Positions 1 through 7,701 of a stretch of 64,000 nucleotides of DNA are shown in pieces. Each line of letters starts with the position of its first letter. The stretch's first letter is position 1. The notes under the pieces are model-generated. The model saw only the letters and a list, made by a program, of their open reading frames with translations, was not told where the DNA came from and made no database searches. Origin of the DNA: Herbaspirillum rhizosphaerae (GTDB lineage: Bacteria > Pseudomonadota > Gammaproteobacteria > Burkholderiales > Burkholderiaceae_D); assembly GCF_001189965.1 (NCBI RefSeq), contig NZ_LFLU01000003.1:186001-250000 (forward strand). The letters are read 5' to 3'. The position numbers were made by a program, and so were the translations under genes.

Positions 1-531
1 CTGGTGTTCGGCGCGCACTTTTCGTCGTACACCTATGTCGCGCCTTTCCTCGGCCAGAACGGTTTCAGCCTGTCGGCCATCACGACCGTGTTGCTGGCGT
101 TCGGCTTTGTGGGTTTCGTTTCCAATCTGGCGATCTCGGCGGTGGTGACGCGTCATCTGCAGGCGTCGCTGTTCGGCATGGTGACGATCTTGATGATCGC
201 CTTGCTGTGCCTGCCGCTGGTGCATGCCTCCAGCTTCGGCGTGACGGCCATGGTGATCGCCTGGGGCATTGCCTTCGGTGCGATTCCGCTGTGCCTGAGC
301 ATCTGGCTGCAACTATCGTCGCCTGATCTGCCGGAAGCCGGTTCGGCGTTGTTCGTCAGTATCGTGCAAGTGGCTATTGCCGTCGGCTCGTTTGTCGGCG
401 GCGTGGTGGTGGACGCGGTTGGCATTCCTTCCACCATGTGGCTGGGCAGCGCGCTGGGATTGCTGGGGCTGGTGGCGATTGCCAGCTTCGGGATGAACAA
501 CAAGAATCTTGCCGACGTTCTTCACAAGTAA
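1..531 (+). CDS. MFS transporter, C-terminal part (5' end outside window)
   Basis: The reading frame is open from the first base and ends at TAA 529-531, so only about 176 C-terminal residues are present. The visible part is a chain of hydrophobic segments (at least five membrane helices) separated by short loops, including glycine-rich helices such as VGSFVGGVVVDAVG, as in the C-terminal half of drug or sugar efflux transporters of the major facilitator superfamily (AraJ-like). It would act in the inner membrane. The substrate cannot be read from this half. A strong hairpin terminator follows at once, so this is the end of its transcript. Confidence 0.75.
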   Translation: MVFGAHFSSYTYVAPFLGQNGFSLSAITTVLLAFGFVGFVSNLAISAVVTRHLQASLFGMVTILMIALLCLPLVHASSFGVTAMVIAWGIAFGAIPLCLSIWLQLSSPDLPEAGSALFVSIVQVAIAVGSFVGGVVVDAVGIPSTMWLGSALGLLGLVAIASFGMNNKNLADVLHK

Positions 532-544
532 TCGAGCAGATGAA

Positions 545-578
545 AAGGCTTGCAGATCAAACGCTGCAAGCCTTTTTT
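545..578 (+). terminator. Rho-independent terminator after the MFS gene
   Basis: An 11-bp perfect stem (AAGGCTTGCAG at 545-555, CTGCAAGCCTT at 564-574) with an 8-nt loop runs into a six-T tract. It lies 13 bp after the stop codon of the upstream gene. Confidence 0.9.
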
Positions 579-627
579 ATTTCCGCTAACTTATCGCTCT
601 ATCCACGATGGAGCAGGAGTAAAAATC

Positions 628-1011
628 ATGAACGCGAGAACAGTCAAGATCCCCGGCCCCGACCATCCGATCAGCATCGAATCGGGCGGCGCGCGCATCG
701 TCGTGACACTGGGCGGCCGCACCGTTGCGGATTCTGCATCGGCGCTGACCTTGCGCGAGGCAGCGTACCCGCCGGTGTATTACATTCCGCGCAAGGATGT
801 GGACATGTCGCTACTGGAGCGCACCGAGCACAATACCTATTGCCCGTACAAAGGGGAATGTTCCTATTACAGCATTCCGTCCGGCGGCGAGCGTTCGGTC
901 AATGCGGTGTGGAGCTACGAAGATCCGTATCCCGCCGTTGCGGCGATCAGGGATCACGTCGCGTTTTATCCTGATCGGGTGGATGCGATTGAAGTGCATG
1001 AAGCTGCCTGA
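628..1011 (+). CDS. DUF427 family protein
   Basis: A 127-residue soluble protein of the DUF427 (NTP_transf_9) family, recognised by the RPGPDHP-like N-terminus (KIPGPDHPISIE), the VxYIPRxDV segment and the TYCPYKGECSYYS motif followed by AVWSYEDPYPA. The biochemical role of the family is not established. The start chosen is ATG 628, preceded by GCAGGAG at 612-618; the frame is open further upstream, but that would run into the preceding terminator. It is a single-gene unit between a terminator and the iscR promoter. Confidence 0.85.
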   Translation: MNARTVKIPGPDHPISIESGGARIVVTLGGRTVADSASALTLREAAYPPVYYIPRKDVDMSLLERTEHNTYCPYKGECSYYSIPSGGERSVNAVWSYEDPYPAVAAIRDHVAFYPDRVDAIEVHEAA

Positions 1012-1143
1012 TGGCGTGAGCGTCTCGAGGTGGGATTCTTTGGGGCGTTTGACGGGCTTCAATGCGGGGTTTGAGTCCGGGTGTCGCAATGACATGTAGT
1101 GTCCGGAAGCCATGAAGCAGTCGTCGTTTTTGACGGTTTTTCA

Positions 1144-1196
1144 GTACCTGACAAGATTACTCAACTTTGATATACTTGACGTAAATATTCGGGAAT
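1144..1196 (+). promoter_or_regulatory. iscR promoter with two tandem IscR type-1-like sites
   Basis: A sigma70-like promoter is visible: CTGACA at 1148-1153, 17-bp spacer, TATACT at 1171-1176. Two 25-bp windows (1144-1168 and 1172-1196) fit the E. coli type-1 IscR consensus (ATASYYGACTR-WWW-YAGTCRRSTAT) at about 20 and 21 of 25 positions by hand alignment. The first covers the -35, and the second starts within the -10 and covers the start region. This is the arrangement expected for autorepression of the isc operon by [2Fe-2S]-IscR. Transcription would start near 1183, giving a leader of about 55 nt. Confidence 0.75.
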
Positions 1197-1237
1197 TCAG
1201 GGAGTGGTTCTGAAAACTGTTCTGGAGTCGAGATTTC

Positions 1238-1741
1238 ATGCGATTAACTACTAAAGGCCGTTTTGCTGTGACAGCGATGATTGACTTGGCGTTGCGCCAG
1301 GGCAATGGCCCCGTCACGTTGTCCGCCATCAGCGAGAGGCAGGAAATTTCTTTATCATATCTGGAGCAGTTGTTCGGCAAATTGCGGCGTCACCAGATCG
1401 TCGAGTCCGTGCGCGGACCCGGCGGCGGTTACAACCTGGCGCGCAAGGCGGGCGATGTGTCGGTGGCCGACATCATCATCGCCGTCGATGAACCCCTGGA
1501 TGCAACGCAATGCGGCGGCAAGGAAAATTGCCATAGCGTCACCCACCCCGGTGGCACGCGCTGCATGACGCACGACCTGTGGTCGACGCTCAATGAAAAA
1601 ATGGTCGAATATCTCGACTCGGTCTCTCTGCAAGACCTGGTCGACCAGCAACACCAGAAAGAACAGAAGCAGCCGGAACACCGAAATCTCGGCACTGAAC
1701 AAAGCGTGGTTGTCATGCACCGCCCTCACGCAGCGGTTTGA
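1238..1741 (+). CDS. iscR: Fe-S cluster assembly transcriptional regulator IscR (Rrf2 family)
   Basis: A 167-residue Rrf2-family winged-helix regulator that senses cellular Fe-S status and represses the isc operon in its cluster-bound form. The N-terminal helix-turn-helix (MRLTTKGRFAVTAM, residues 1-70, with SLSYLEQLF and RGPGGGY) is very close to E. coli IscR. The cluster ligands are present as C92, C98, C109 and H112 (CMTH motif). C98 and C109 are separated by ten residues instead of the five in E. coli. ATG 1238 follows TCTGGAG (1221-1227). iscS begins 16 bp downstream, and the promoter upstream carries two IscR-like sites. Confidence 0.95.
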   Translation: MRLTTKGRFAVTAMIDLALRQGNGPVTLSAISERQEISLSYLEQLFGKLRRHQIVESVRGPGGGYNLARKAGDVSVADIIIAVDEPLDATQCGGKENCHSVTHPGGTRCMTHDLWSTLNEKMVEYLDSVSLQDLVDQQHQKEQKQPEHRNLGTEQSVVVMHRPHAAV

Positions 1742-1757
1742 TTGGAGCTAGAACAAA

Positions 1758-3011
1758 ATGAATGCACCTCTGGAAAAAAGCCTGTTGGACACCATCAAGG
1801 CGCCGCATTTTCCAATTTACCTGGATTACTCGGCGACTACGCCGGTCGACCCGCGCGTGGCCGACAAGATGATTCCCTACCTGCGCGAGCAGTTCGGCAA
1901 TCCTGCATCGCGCAGCCATATGTACGGCTGGACCGCAGAGAAGGCCGTGGAAGATGCACGCGAAGAAGTCGCCAAGCTGGTCAACGCGGATTCGCGCGAA
2001 ATCATCTGGACTTCCGGCGCGACCGAAAGCAACAACCTGGCAATCAAGGGTGCGGCACAGTTCTACAAGACCAAGGGCAAGCACATCATCACGGTCAAGA
2101 CCGAGCACAAGGCTGTTCTGGATACCTTCCGCGAATTGGAACGCCAAGGCTTTGAAGCGACTTACCTGCAACCGCAGGACAACGGTCTGGTGACCGTCGA
2201 GCAGATCGCCGCTGCGGTGCGTCCCGACACCATCCTGATCTCGGTCATGCTGGTCAACAACGAAATCGGCGTGATCCAGCCTGTGCCTGAAATCGGCGAA
2301 TTTTGCCGTTCCAAGGGCATCATTTTCCATTGCGACGCTGCGCAGGCAACCGGCAAGGTCAAGATCGACCTGGAAAACTGGAAAGTCGACCTGATGAGCT
2401 TCTCGGCCCACAAGACTTACGGTCCCAAGGGCATCGGCGCGCTGTACGTCCGCCGCAAGCCGCGCGTGCGTATCGAAGCGCAGATTCACGGCGGTGGTCA
2501 TGAGCGCGGTCTGCGTTCCGGCACGCTGGCGACGCACCAGATCGTCGGCATGGGAGAAGCCTTCCGCATCGCCCGCGAAGAAATGGACACCGAACTGGCC
2601 CACATCCGCGCCATGCGCGACCGTCTGGCCAAGGGTTTGCAAGAGATCGAAGAAACCTACATCAACGGCGACATGGAACACCGTGTGCCGCACAATCTGA
2701 ACGTCAGCTTCAACTACGTCGAAGGCGAATCCCTGATCATGGCGATCAAGGACATCGCGGTGTCGTCCGGTTCGGCTTGCACCTCGGCCAGCCTGGAACC
2801 GTCGTACGTGTTGCGCGCCCTCGGCCGCAGCGACGAACTGGCACACAGCTCGATTCGTTTCACCATCGGCCGTTTCACGACCGAAGAAGACATCGACTTC
2901 ACCATTGACCTGATCAAGGGCAAGGTCGGCAAGCTGCGCGAACTGTCGCCGCTGTGGGATATGTACAAGGACGGGATCGACATCAGCACGATCCAATGGG
3001 CTGCACACTAA
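1758..3011 (+). CDS. iscS: Cysteine desulfurase IscS
   Basis: A 417-residue PLP-dependent class V aminotransferase-fold enzyme that removes sulfur from L-cysteine as a protein persulfide and passes it to IscU (and, in related bacteria, to tRNA thiolation). The PLP lysine is K219 in [12 protein letters not shown], the cofactor-contacting segment is [10 protein letters not shown], and the mobile-loop catalytic cysteine is C341 in [17 protein letters not shown]. The C-terminus [14 protein letters not shown] is the conserved IscU-binding tail. Length is about 13 residues above E. coli IscS, mostly from the N-terminal extension [18 protein letters not shown]. It is the second gene of the isc operon. 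Confidence 0.97.
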   Translation: MNAPLEKSLLDTIKAPHFPIYLDYSATTPVDPRVADKMIPYLREQFGNPASRSHMYGWTAEKAVEDAREEVAKLVNADSREIIWTSGATESNNLAIKGAAQFYKTKGKHIITVKTEHKAVLDTFRELERQGFEATYLQPQDNGLVTVEQIAAAVRPDTILISVMLVNNEIGVIQPVPEIGEFCRSKGIIFHCDAAQATGKVKIDLENWKVDLMSFSAHKTYGPKGIGALYVRRKPRVRIEAQIHGGGHERGLRSGTLATHQIVGMGEAFRIAREEMDTELAHIRAMRDRLAKGLQEIEETYINGDMEHRVPHNLNVSFNYVEGESLIMAIKDIAVSSGSACTSASLEPSYVLRALGRSDELAHSSIRFTIGRFTTEEDIDFTIDLIKGKVGKLRELSPLWDMYKDGIDISTIQWAAH

Positions 3012-3075
3012 TATCGCGAAAATGAAAACCGCCCCCATATAGAACGCAGGGGCGACCTCATCAAGGAGCATCAAA

Positions 3076-3480
3076 ATGTCTTACTCGGAAAAAGTACTCG
3101 ATCACTACGAAAACCCACGTAACGTCGGCGCCTTCGAAAAGGGCGACGAGACCGTAGGCACTGGTATGGTCGGCGCGCCCGCTTGCGGCGACGTCATGAA
3201 GTTGCAGATCAAGGTCGGCGCCGATGGCGTGATCCAGGATGCCAAGTTCAAGACCTACGGCTGCGGTTCGGCGATTGCTTCGTCGTCGCTGGTGACCGAA
3301 TGGGTCAAGGGCAAGACACTGGATCAAGCCTTGTCGATCAAGAACACCCAGATCGCGGAAGAGCTGGCGTTGCCGCCGGTGAAGATTCACTGCTCGATCC
3401 TGGCGGAAGACGCCATCAAGGCCGCAGTGCAGGACTACAAGGCCAAGCACGGCAGCGTTGAGCAAAAGGCTGCGGCCTAA
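3076..3480 (+). CDS. iscU: Fe-S cluster assembly scaffold IscU
   Basis: A 134-residue scaffold on which the nascent [2Fe-2S] cluster is built from IscS-derived sulfur and iron before HscA/HscB-assisted transfer. The three cluster cysteines C37 (PACGD), C63 (YGCGSA) and C106 (KIHCSILA) and the conserved aspartate D39 are present. The HscA recognition motif LPPVKIH sits just before C106. ATG 3076 is preceded by AAGGAG (3063-3068). A small hairpin (CGCCCC 3030-3035, GGGGCG 3049-3054) lies in the 64-bp iscS-iscU gap. Confidence 0.97.
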   Translation: MSYSEKVLDHYENPRNVGAFEKGDETVGTGMVGAPACGDVMKLQIKVGADGVIQDAKFKTYGCGSAIASSSLVTEWVKGKTLDQALSIKNTQIAEELALPPVKIHCSILAEDAIKAAVQDYKAKHGSVEQKAAA

Positions 3481-3498
3481 TAAAGAAGGGCAAGCATC

Positions 3499-3822
3499 AT
3501 GGCAATCACACTGACTGAAAAAGCGGCAAAGCATATCAGCCGCTACATGGAGCGCCGCGGCAAAGGCATCGGCCTGCGCCTCGGCGTGCGCACGACCGGC
3601 TGCTCCGGCCTGGCCTACAAGCTGGAATATGTGGACGAAGAAACACCGGAAGATCAGATGTTCGAATCGCGCGGCATTCGCGTCTATGTGGATCCCAAGA
3701 GCTTGCCTTATATCGACGGCACCGAACTCGACTTCGCGCGCGAAGGCCTGAACGAGGGTTTCAAGTTCCAGAATCCGAACATGAAGGACGAATGCGGTTG
3801 CGGCGAAAGCTTCCGTATTTGA
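3499..3822 (+). CDS. iscA: Iron-sulfur cluster assembly protein IscA
   Basis: A 107-residue A-type carrier that receives or donates Fe-S clusters, mainly for [4Fe-4S] maturation. The three signature cysteines are C35 (TTGCSGLAY) and C99/C101 in the C-terminal ECGCGESF motif. It lies 18 bp after iscU with AAGGGCAAG (3484-3492) as ribosome binding site. A hairpin with T-tract follows at 3935-3968, before hscB. Confidence 0.97.
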   Translation: MAITLTEKAAKHISRYMERRGKGIGLRLGVRTTGCSGLAYKLEYVDEETPEDQMFESRGIRVYVDPKSLPYIDGTELDFAREGLNEGFKFQNPNMKDECGCGESFRI

Positions 3823-3934
3823 TGCCGTGATGGATGTCGTGATCGCCGCGGTTGCCGATACATGGCGACCGGGTGGATCGAGTCCAGTGCTTAGCCAGAA
3901 TCGTCAGCGATAGCCTCCGAAGAGTAGTTCTGCC

Positions 3935-3968
3935 AAGCCTGTTGAAGTCCGAACAGGCTTTTTATTTT
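3935..3968 (+). terminator. Hairpin with T-rich tail between iscA and hscB (possible attenuator)
   Basis: A 9-bp perfect stem (AAGCCTGTT at 3935-3943, AACAGGCTT at 3952-3960) with an 8-nt loop runs into TTTTATTTTT. It lies about 110 bp after iscA and 30 bp before hscB, inside what is otherwise one isc operon, so it may act as a partial terminator that lowers expression of hscB and downstream genes. Confidence 0.65.
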
Positions 3969-3997
3969 TGTTCAACTGAACAAGCTTTGCACAACGT

Positions 3998-4513
3998 ATG
4001 CAAAATCACTTCGCACTTTTCCAATTGCCGCAACGCTTTGCCGTCGATCTGACGGCCTTGGAAAAGGCGTTCCACGGCGTGCAGAACCAGGCGCACCCGG
4101 ACAAATTCGCCAATGCCACCGGCGCCGAAAAGCGCGTCGCCATGCAATGGGCCACCCGCGCCAACGAAGCCTACCAGACGCTCAAGAATCCGCTGAAGCG
4201 TGCCTCCTATCTGTGCGAGCTCAACGGCGTCGATCTGCAAACCGAATCCAATACATCCATGCCGCCGGCATTCCTGATACAGCAAATGGAATGGCGTGAA
4301 GAACTCGACGATGCACGTGCAGGCAAGAATATCGATGCGCTCGAACAACTTGACGGCGCCTTGCGCGGCGCGAAGAAAGATACCGTCGCCCGCATTGAAA
4401 CGCTGCTCGACGCCAACGATTTCGCCGGCGCCGCCCAACTGGTGCGCCAGTTGATGTTCCTTGATAAATTCGGCGAAGAGATCAGCAATACCTTCGCCCT
4501 GATCGAAGGTTGA
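3998..4513 (+). CDS. hscB: Fe-S protein assembly co-chaperone HscB
   Basis: A 171-residue J-type co-chaperone that delivers IscU to HscA and stimulates its ATPase. The N-terminal J-domain begins NHFALFQLPQRFAVD and carries the HPD motif (QAHPDKFAN, about residues 32-34). The C-terminal part (from about residue 90) is the helical IscU-binding domain. Length matches E. coli HscB (171). The start at ATG 3998 has no strong ribosome binding site, consistent with low expression. It follows a hairpin and is separated from its usual partner hscA by an exporter gene. Confidence 0.93.
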   Translation: MQNHFALFQLPQRFAVDLTALEKAFHGVQNQAHPDKFANATGAEKRVAMQWATRANEAYQTLKNPLKRASYLCELNGVDLQTESNTSMPPAFLIQQMEWREELDDARAGKNIDALEQLDGALRGAKKDTVARIETLLDANDFAGAAQLVRQLMFLDKFGEEISNTFALIEG

Positions 4514-4519
4514 TGCGCC

Positions 4520-5134
4520 ATGCCTGACGTTTTCCTGTTTCTGATCGCCGCCATGATGCTGACCCTGGCGCCGGGGCCGGACAATATCTATGTCCTCACG
4601 CGCGGCATCGCGCAAGGCAAGAAAGCCGGACTGGTCGCGGCGCTCGGCTTTTCATCGGGACTGTTTTTCCATACCTTGCTGGCGGTGCTGGGCTTTGCCG
4701 CCATCATCAAGGCCTATCCGGCGGCGTATCACTTCCTGCAATATGCGGGCGCGGCGTATCTGGTCTATCTCGGCATCCGCACCTTGCGTTCTGCCGCATC
4801 GATGTCGATGGAGGCGACCATGACGCCGGTCAGCCTGTCGCGCATTTATTGGCAAAGCGTGATCGCCAATATCCTCAATCCCAAGGTGACGCTGTTCTTC
4901 ATCGCCTTCCTGCCGCAATTCGTCAACATGCAGGCCGGCCATGTGGCCTGGCAGATGCTGTTGCTGGCGGTGGTGTTCATCCTGCAGGCGCTGGCGATTT
5001 TCAGCGCAATTGCGTTTTTCTCCGGCATCGTCGGCGCGTACTTCAAGCGTCAGGCGCGTGCCGCTCTCTATTTGAACAGGCTTGCCGGCTGTGCGTTTGT
5101 GGGACTGGGTATCCGCATCGCCTTGCCGGAATAA
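4520..5134 (+). CDS. LysE/RhtB family amino acid exporter
   Basis: A 204-residue inner-membrane protein of the LysE/RhtB translocator superfamily. The family signature near the N-terminus, [20 protein letters not shown], is followed by six predicted membrane segments and the central [22 protein letters not shown] motif. Family members export amino acids (Lys, Thr, homoserine, Leu or Cys). The substrate is not readable here. It sits 6 bp after hscB and 7 bp before hscA, so it is almost certainly cotranscribed with the isc genes, an unusual place for such a gene. A role in cysteine or iron-sulfur stress would be speculation from position. Confidence 0.9.
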   Translation: MPDVFLFLIAAMMLTLAPGPDNIYVLTRGIAQGKKAGLVAALGFSSGLFFHTLLAVLGFAAIIKAYPAAYHFLQYAGAAYLVYLGIRTLRSAASMSMEATMTPVSLSRIYWQSVIANILNPKVTLFFIAFLPQFVNMQAGHVAWQMLLLAVVFILQALAIFSAIAFFSGIVGAYFKRQARAALYLNRLAGCAFVGLGIRIALPE

Positions 5135-5141
5135 ATCGACT

Positions 5142-7007
5142 ATGGCACTTCTCCAAATTTCCGAACCGGGCATGTCCACCGCGCCGCATCAGCATCGGCT
5201 GGCGGTAGGCATCGATCTCGGCACCACCAATTCGCTGGTCGCCACCGTGCGCAACAGCATCCCCGAAGTCCTCAACGACGAAGAAGGGCGCAGCCTGTTG
5301 CCGTCGGTGGTGCGCTACCTGCCCAACGGTCACGCCAATATCGGCTACAAGGCGCAAGCCGCGCAGACCACCGATCCGAAGAATACGATCGTCTCGGTCA
5401 AGCGCTTCATGGGGCGCGGCCTGAAAGACATCGCCTACGTTGAGAACCTGCCTTACGATTTCCAGGATGCGCCGGGCATGGTGCAACTGAAGACAGTTGC
5501 CGGTGTGAAAAGTCCGGTCGAGATTTCGGCGCAGATTCTGGCGACCTTGCGCCAGACGGCGGAAGACGCGCTGGGCGACGACCTGGTCGGCGCCGTGATC
5601 ACCGTGCCTGCTTACTTCGACGATGCGCAGCGCCAGGCGACCAAGGATGCGGCGCAACTGGCCGGTCTCAATGTTCTGCGCCTGCTCAACGAACCGACTG
5701 CCGCCGCGATTGCCTACGGCCTCGACAACGGTTCGGAAGGCACGTTTGCCGTCTACGATCTGGGCGGCGGCACTTTCGACATTTCCATTCTCAAGCTGAC
5801 CAAGGGCGTGTTCGAAGTCTTGTCGACCGGCGGCGATTCCGCACTGGGCGGCGACGATTTCGACCAGCGCCTGTTCTGCTGGATCTGCGAACAGTCGCAA
5901 CTGGCTCCCTTGTCGGACGAAGACACGCGCATCCTGCTGGTGAAGGCGCGTGAAGTGAAAGAGCTGCTTTCCTCCAAGGCTTACACGCAAATCGATGCGG
6001 TCCTGAATTCCGGCGAAGAAGTGCATCTGTCGATCACGGCGGAAGAATTTACCGCGCTGACCCAGCATCTGGTCGGCAAGACCATCACGCCATGCCGCAA
6101 GGCGCTGCGCGATGCCAGTCTGTCGGTGGATGATGTTGACGGCGTGGTGCTGGTGGGCGGCGCGACGCGCATGCCGCATGTGCGCAAGGCGGTCGGCGAA
6201 TTCTTCCAGACTACGCCATTGGCCAATATCGATCCGGACAAAGTCGTGGCGCTGGGCGCCGCTGTGCAGGCCAATCTGCTGGCCGGCAATCGCGCTGCCG
6301 GCGACGACTGGCTGCTGCTGGACGTGATTCCCTTGTCGCTCGGCATCGAGACCATGGGCGGCCTGGCGGAGAAGGTCATTCCGCGCAATTCGACCATTCC
6401 GTGCGCACGCGCGCAAGAGTTCACGACCTTCAAGGACGGCCAGACCGCGATGGCGATTCAGGTGGTGCAGGGCGAGCGCGAGCTGGTCGCCGACTGCCGT
6501 TCGCTGGCGCGTTTCGAGCTGCGCGGCATTCCGCCGATGGCGGCAGGCGCTGCGCGTATCCGCGTGACGTATCAGGTCGATGCCGACGGTTTGCTGTCGG
6601 TGTCGGCGCGTGAAATGACATCGGGCGTGGAAGCGGCGATCACGGTCAAGCCTTCTTATGGTCTGGAAGACGATGACGTCGCACGCATGCTGCAAGAGTC
6701 TTTCCAATCCGCTGACGACGACATGAAGCGCCGCGCCTTGCGCGAAGAGCAGGTCGAAGCCGAACGCATCATTCTCGCGACCGAGTCGGCTCTGCATGTC
6801 GACAGCGCCTTGCTGAATGAACAAGAGCGCATCGAGGTTGCCGCATTGATCGAAGTCGTGCGCGAGAAGGCGCAGGGCGACGATCACCTGGCGATCAAGG
6901 CCGCGGTCGAAGAGCTGGCGCATGGCACTGAAGAATTCGCCGCGCGCCGCATGGACCGCAGCGTGCACGCCGCGCTGGCCGGCAAGAAATTGGATGAAGT
7001 TTCGTAA
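5142..7007 (+). CDS. hscA: Fe-S protein assembly chaperone HscA (Hsp70 family)
   Basis: A 621-residue specialised Hsp70 that uses ATP to release the cluster from IscU. The nucleotide-binding domain has [12 protein letters not shown] near residue 20, the [20 protein letters not shown] segment, [12 protein letters not shown] and the phosphate loop [25 protein letters not shown] closes the ATPase domain. The substrate-binding domain follows from about residue 390 with [12 protein letters not shown]. Start ATG 5142 was chosen because family homology starts just after it; the open frame upstream runs into the exporter gene. Length is close to E. coli HscA (616). Confidence 0.96.
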   Translation: MALLQISEPGMSTAPHQHRLAVGIDLGTTNSLVATVRNSIPEVLNDEEGRSLLPSVVRYLPNGHANIGYKAQAAQTTDPKNTIVSVKRFMGRGLKDIAYVENLPYDFQDAPGMVQLKTVAGVKSPVEISAQILATLRQTAEDALGDDLVGAVITVPAYFDDAQRQATKDAAQLAGLNVLRLLNEPTAAAIAYGLDNGSEGTFAVYDLGGGTFDISILKLTKGVFEVLSTGGDSALGGDDFDQRLFCWICEQSQLAPLSDEDTRILLVKAREVKELLSSKAYTQIDAVLNSGEEVHLSITAEEFTALTQHLVGKTITPCRKALRDASLSVDDVDGVVLVGGATRMPHVRKAVGEFFQTTPLANIDPDKVVALGAAVQANLLAGNRAAGDDWLLLDVIPLSLGIETMGGLAEKVIPRNSTIPCARAQEFTTFKDGQTAMAIQVVQGERELVADCRSLARFELRGIPPMAAGAARIRVTYQVDADGLLSVSAREMTSGVEAAITVKPSYGLEDDDVARMLQESFQSADDDMKRRALREEQVEAERIILATESALHVDSALLNEQERIEVAALIEVVREKAQGDDHLAIKAAVEELAHGTEEFAARRMDRSVHAALAGKKLDEVS

Positions 7008-7024
7008 AGATAGAGGTTAATACC

Positions 7025-7363
7025 GTGCCACAAATCGTCATACTCCCACACCCCACTTTTTGCCCTGACGGCGCCGTCATCGATGCGCCGGTCGGCAAGA
7101 CCCTGTGCGACGCCATGCTCGACAGCGATGTCGACATCGAACACGCCTGCGAGAAATCCTGCGCCTGTACCACCTGCCACGTGGTGATCCGCGAAGGTTT
7201 CGACACACTGGATGACCCGACCGACAAGGAAGAAGATTTGCTCGACATGGCCTGGGGCCTGGAAGCGAATTCGCGCCTGTCTTGCCAGGTGGTGCTGGGC
7301 GACGACGATCTGGTCGTCGAAATTCCGAAGTACACCATCAACCACGCCAGCGAGAATCACTGA
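7025..7363 (+). CDS. fdx: ISC-type [2Fe-2S] ferredoxin
   Basis: A 112-residue adrenodoxin-type ferredoxin that supplies electrons for cluster assembly on IscU/IscS. Cluster cysteines are C42, C48, C51 (HACEKSCACTTCHVV) and C87 (RLSCQVV), with the extra conserved C46. The start codon is GTG at 7025, 17 bp after hscA, preceded by GAGGTTAA. It is part of the isc operon. Confidence 0.96.
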   Translation: MPQIVILPHPTFCPDGAVIDAPVGKTLCDAMLDSDVDIEHACEKSCACTTCHVVIREGFDTLDDPTDKEEDLLDMAWGLEANSRLSCQVVLGDDDLVVEIPKYTINHASENH

Positions 7364-7419
7364 TTCGACTGACGGCTTACGGCCGGCGTGGGCGACTGAT
7401 CAACATGAGCGAGGCAGCC

Positions 7420-7614
7420 ATGAAATGGACCGATATTCAGCGTATTGCTGAAGAACTCAACGACAAGTTTCCGGACACCGATCCCAAAACCATACGCTTC
7501 ACCGACTTGCATCGCTGGGTGATGGAGCTGGACGGCTTTGACGACGACGCCAATCGTTCCGGCGAAAAGATTCTGGAAGCGATTCAGGCCGCCTGGATCG
7601 AAGAGGCCGGGTAA
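7420..7614 (+). CDS. iscX: Fe-S cluster assembly protein IscX
   Basis: A small acidic protein (64 residues from ATG 7420) that binds IscS and iron and tunes cysteine desulfurase activity. Family features are MKWTDIQRIAEEL at the N-terminus, DPKTIRFTDLHRWVMEL in the middle and FDDDANRSGEKILEAIQ.WIEEA at the end. An in-frame ATG at 7405 would add five residues; 7420 is preferred because GAGG (7411-7414) lies 5 nt upstream and the length then fits the family (66 in E. coli). It is the last gene of the isc operon and is followed by a strong terminator. Confidence 0.93.
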   Translation: MKWTDIQRIAEELNDKFPDTDPKTIRFTDLHRWVMELDGFDDDANRSGEKILEAIQAAWIEEAG

Positions 7615-7636
7615 GTTCTGGCAGTAGACTGCTACA

Positions 7637-7675
7637 GACGTAAAAAAGGAGCGTACATCGCTCCTTTTTTACGTC
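7637..7675. terminator. Bidirectional terminator between iscX and the DUF1501 gene
   Basis: A perfect 17-bp stem (7637-7653 and 7659-7675) with a 5-nt loop, containing A6 on one arm and T6 on the other, so it can terminate transcription from both converging units. Confidence 0.9.
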
Positions 7676-7701
7676 CGAACATCTTTAATCTGCGCGCGCA
7701 A

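Noticed and set aside
1713-3074. Long minus-strand frame (453 codons) opposite iscS
   Set aside because: A mirror frame of a clearly conserved gene; its translation is rich in His, Arg, Asp and Val without any family motif.
5043-6968. 641-codon minus-strand frame opposite hscA
   Set aside because: Fully antisense to hscA, typical GC-rich shadow frame with no recognisable domain.
7665-7680. Shared TTTTTTACGTCCGA-like string at two terminators (7665 and 19860)
   Set aside because: Only two short copies next to T-tracts; not enough to call a repeat family or mobile element.
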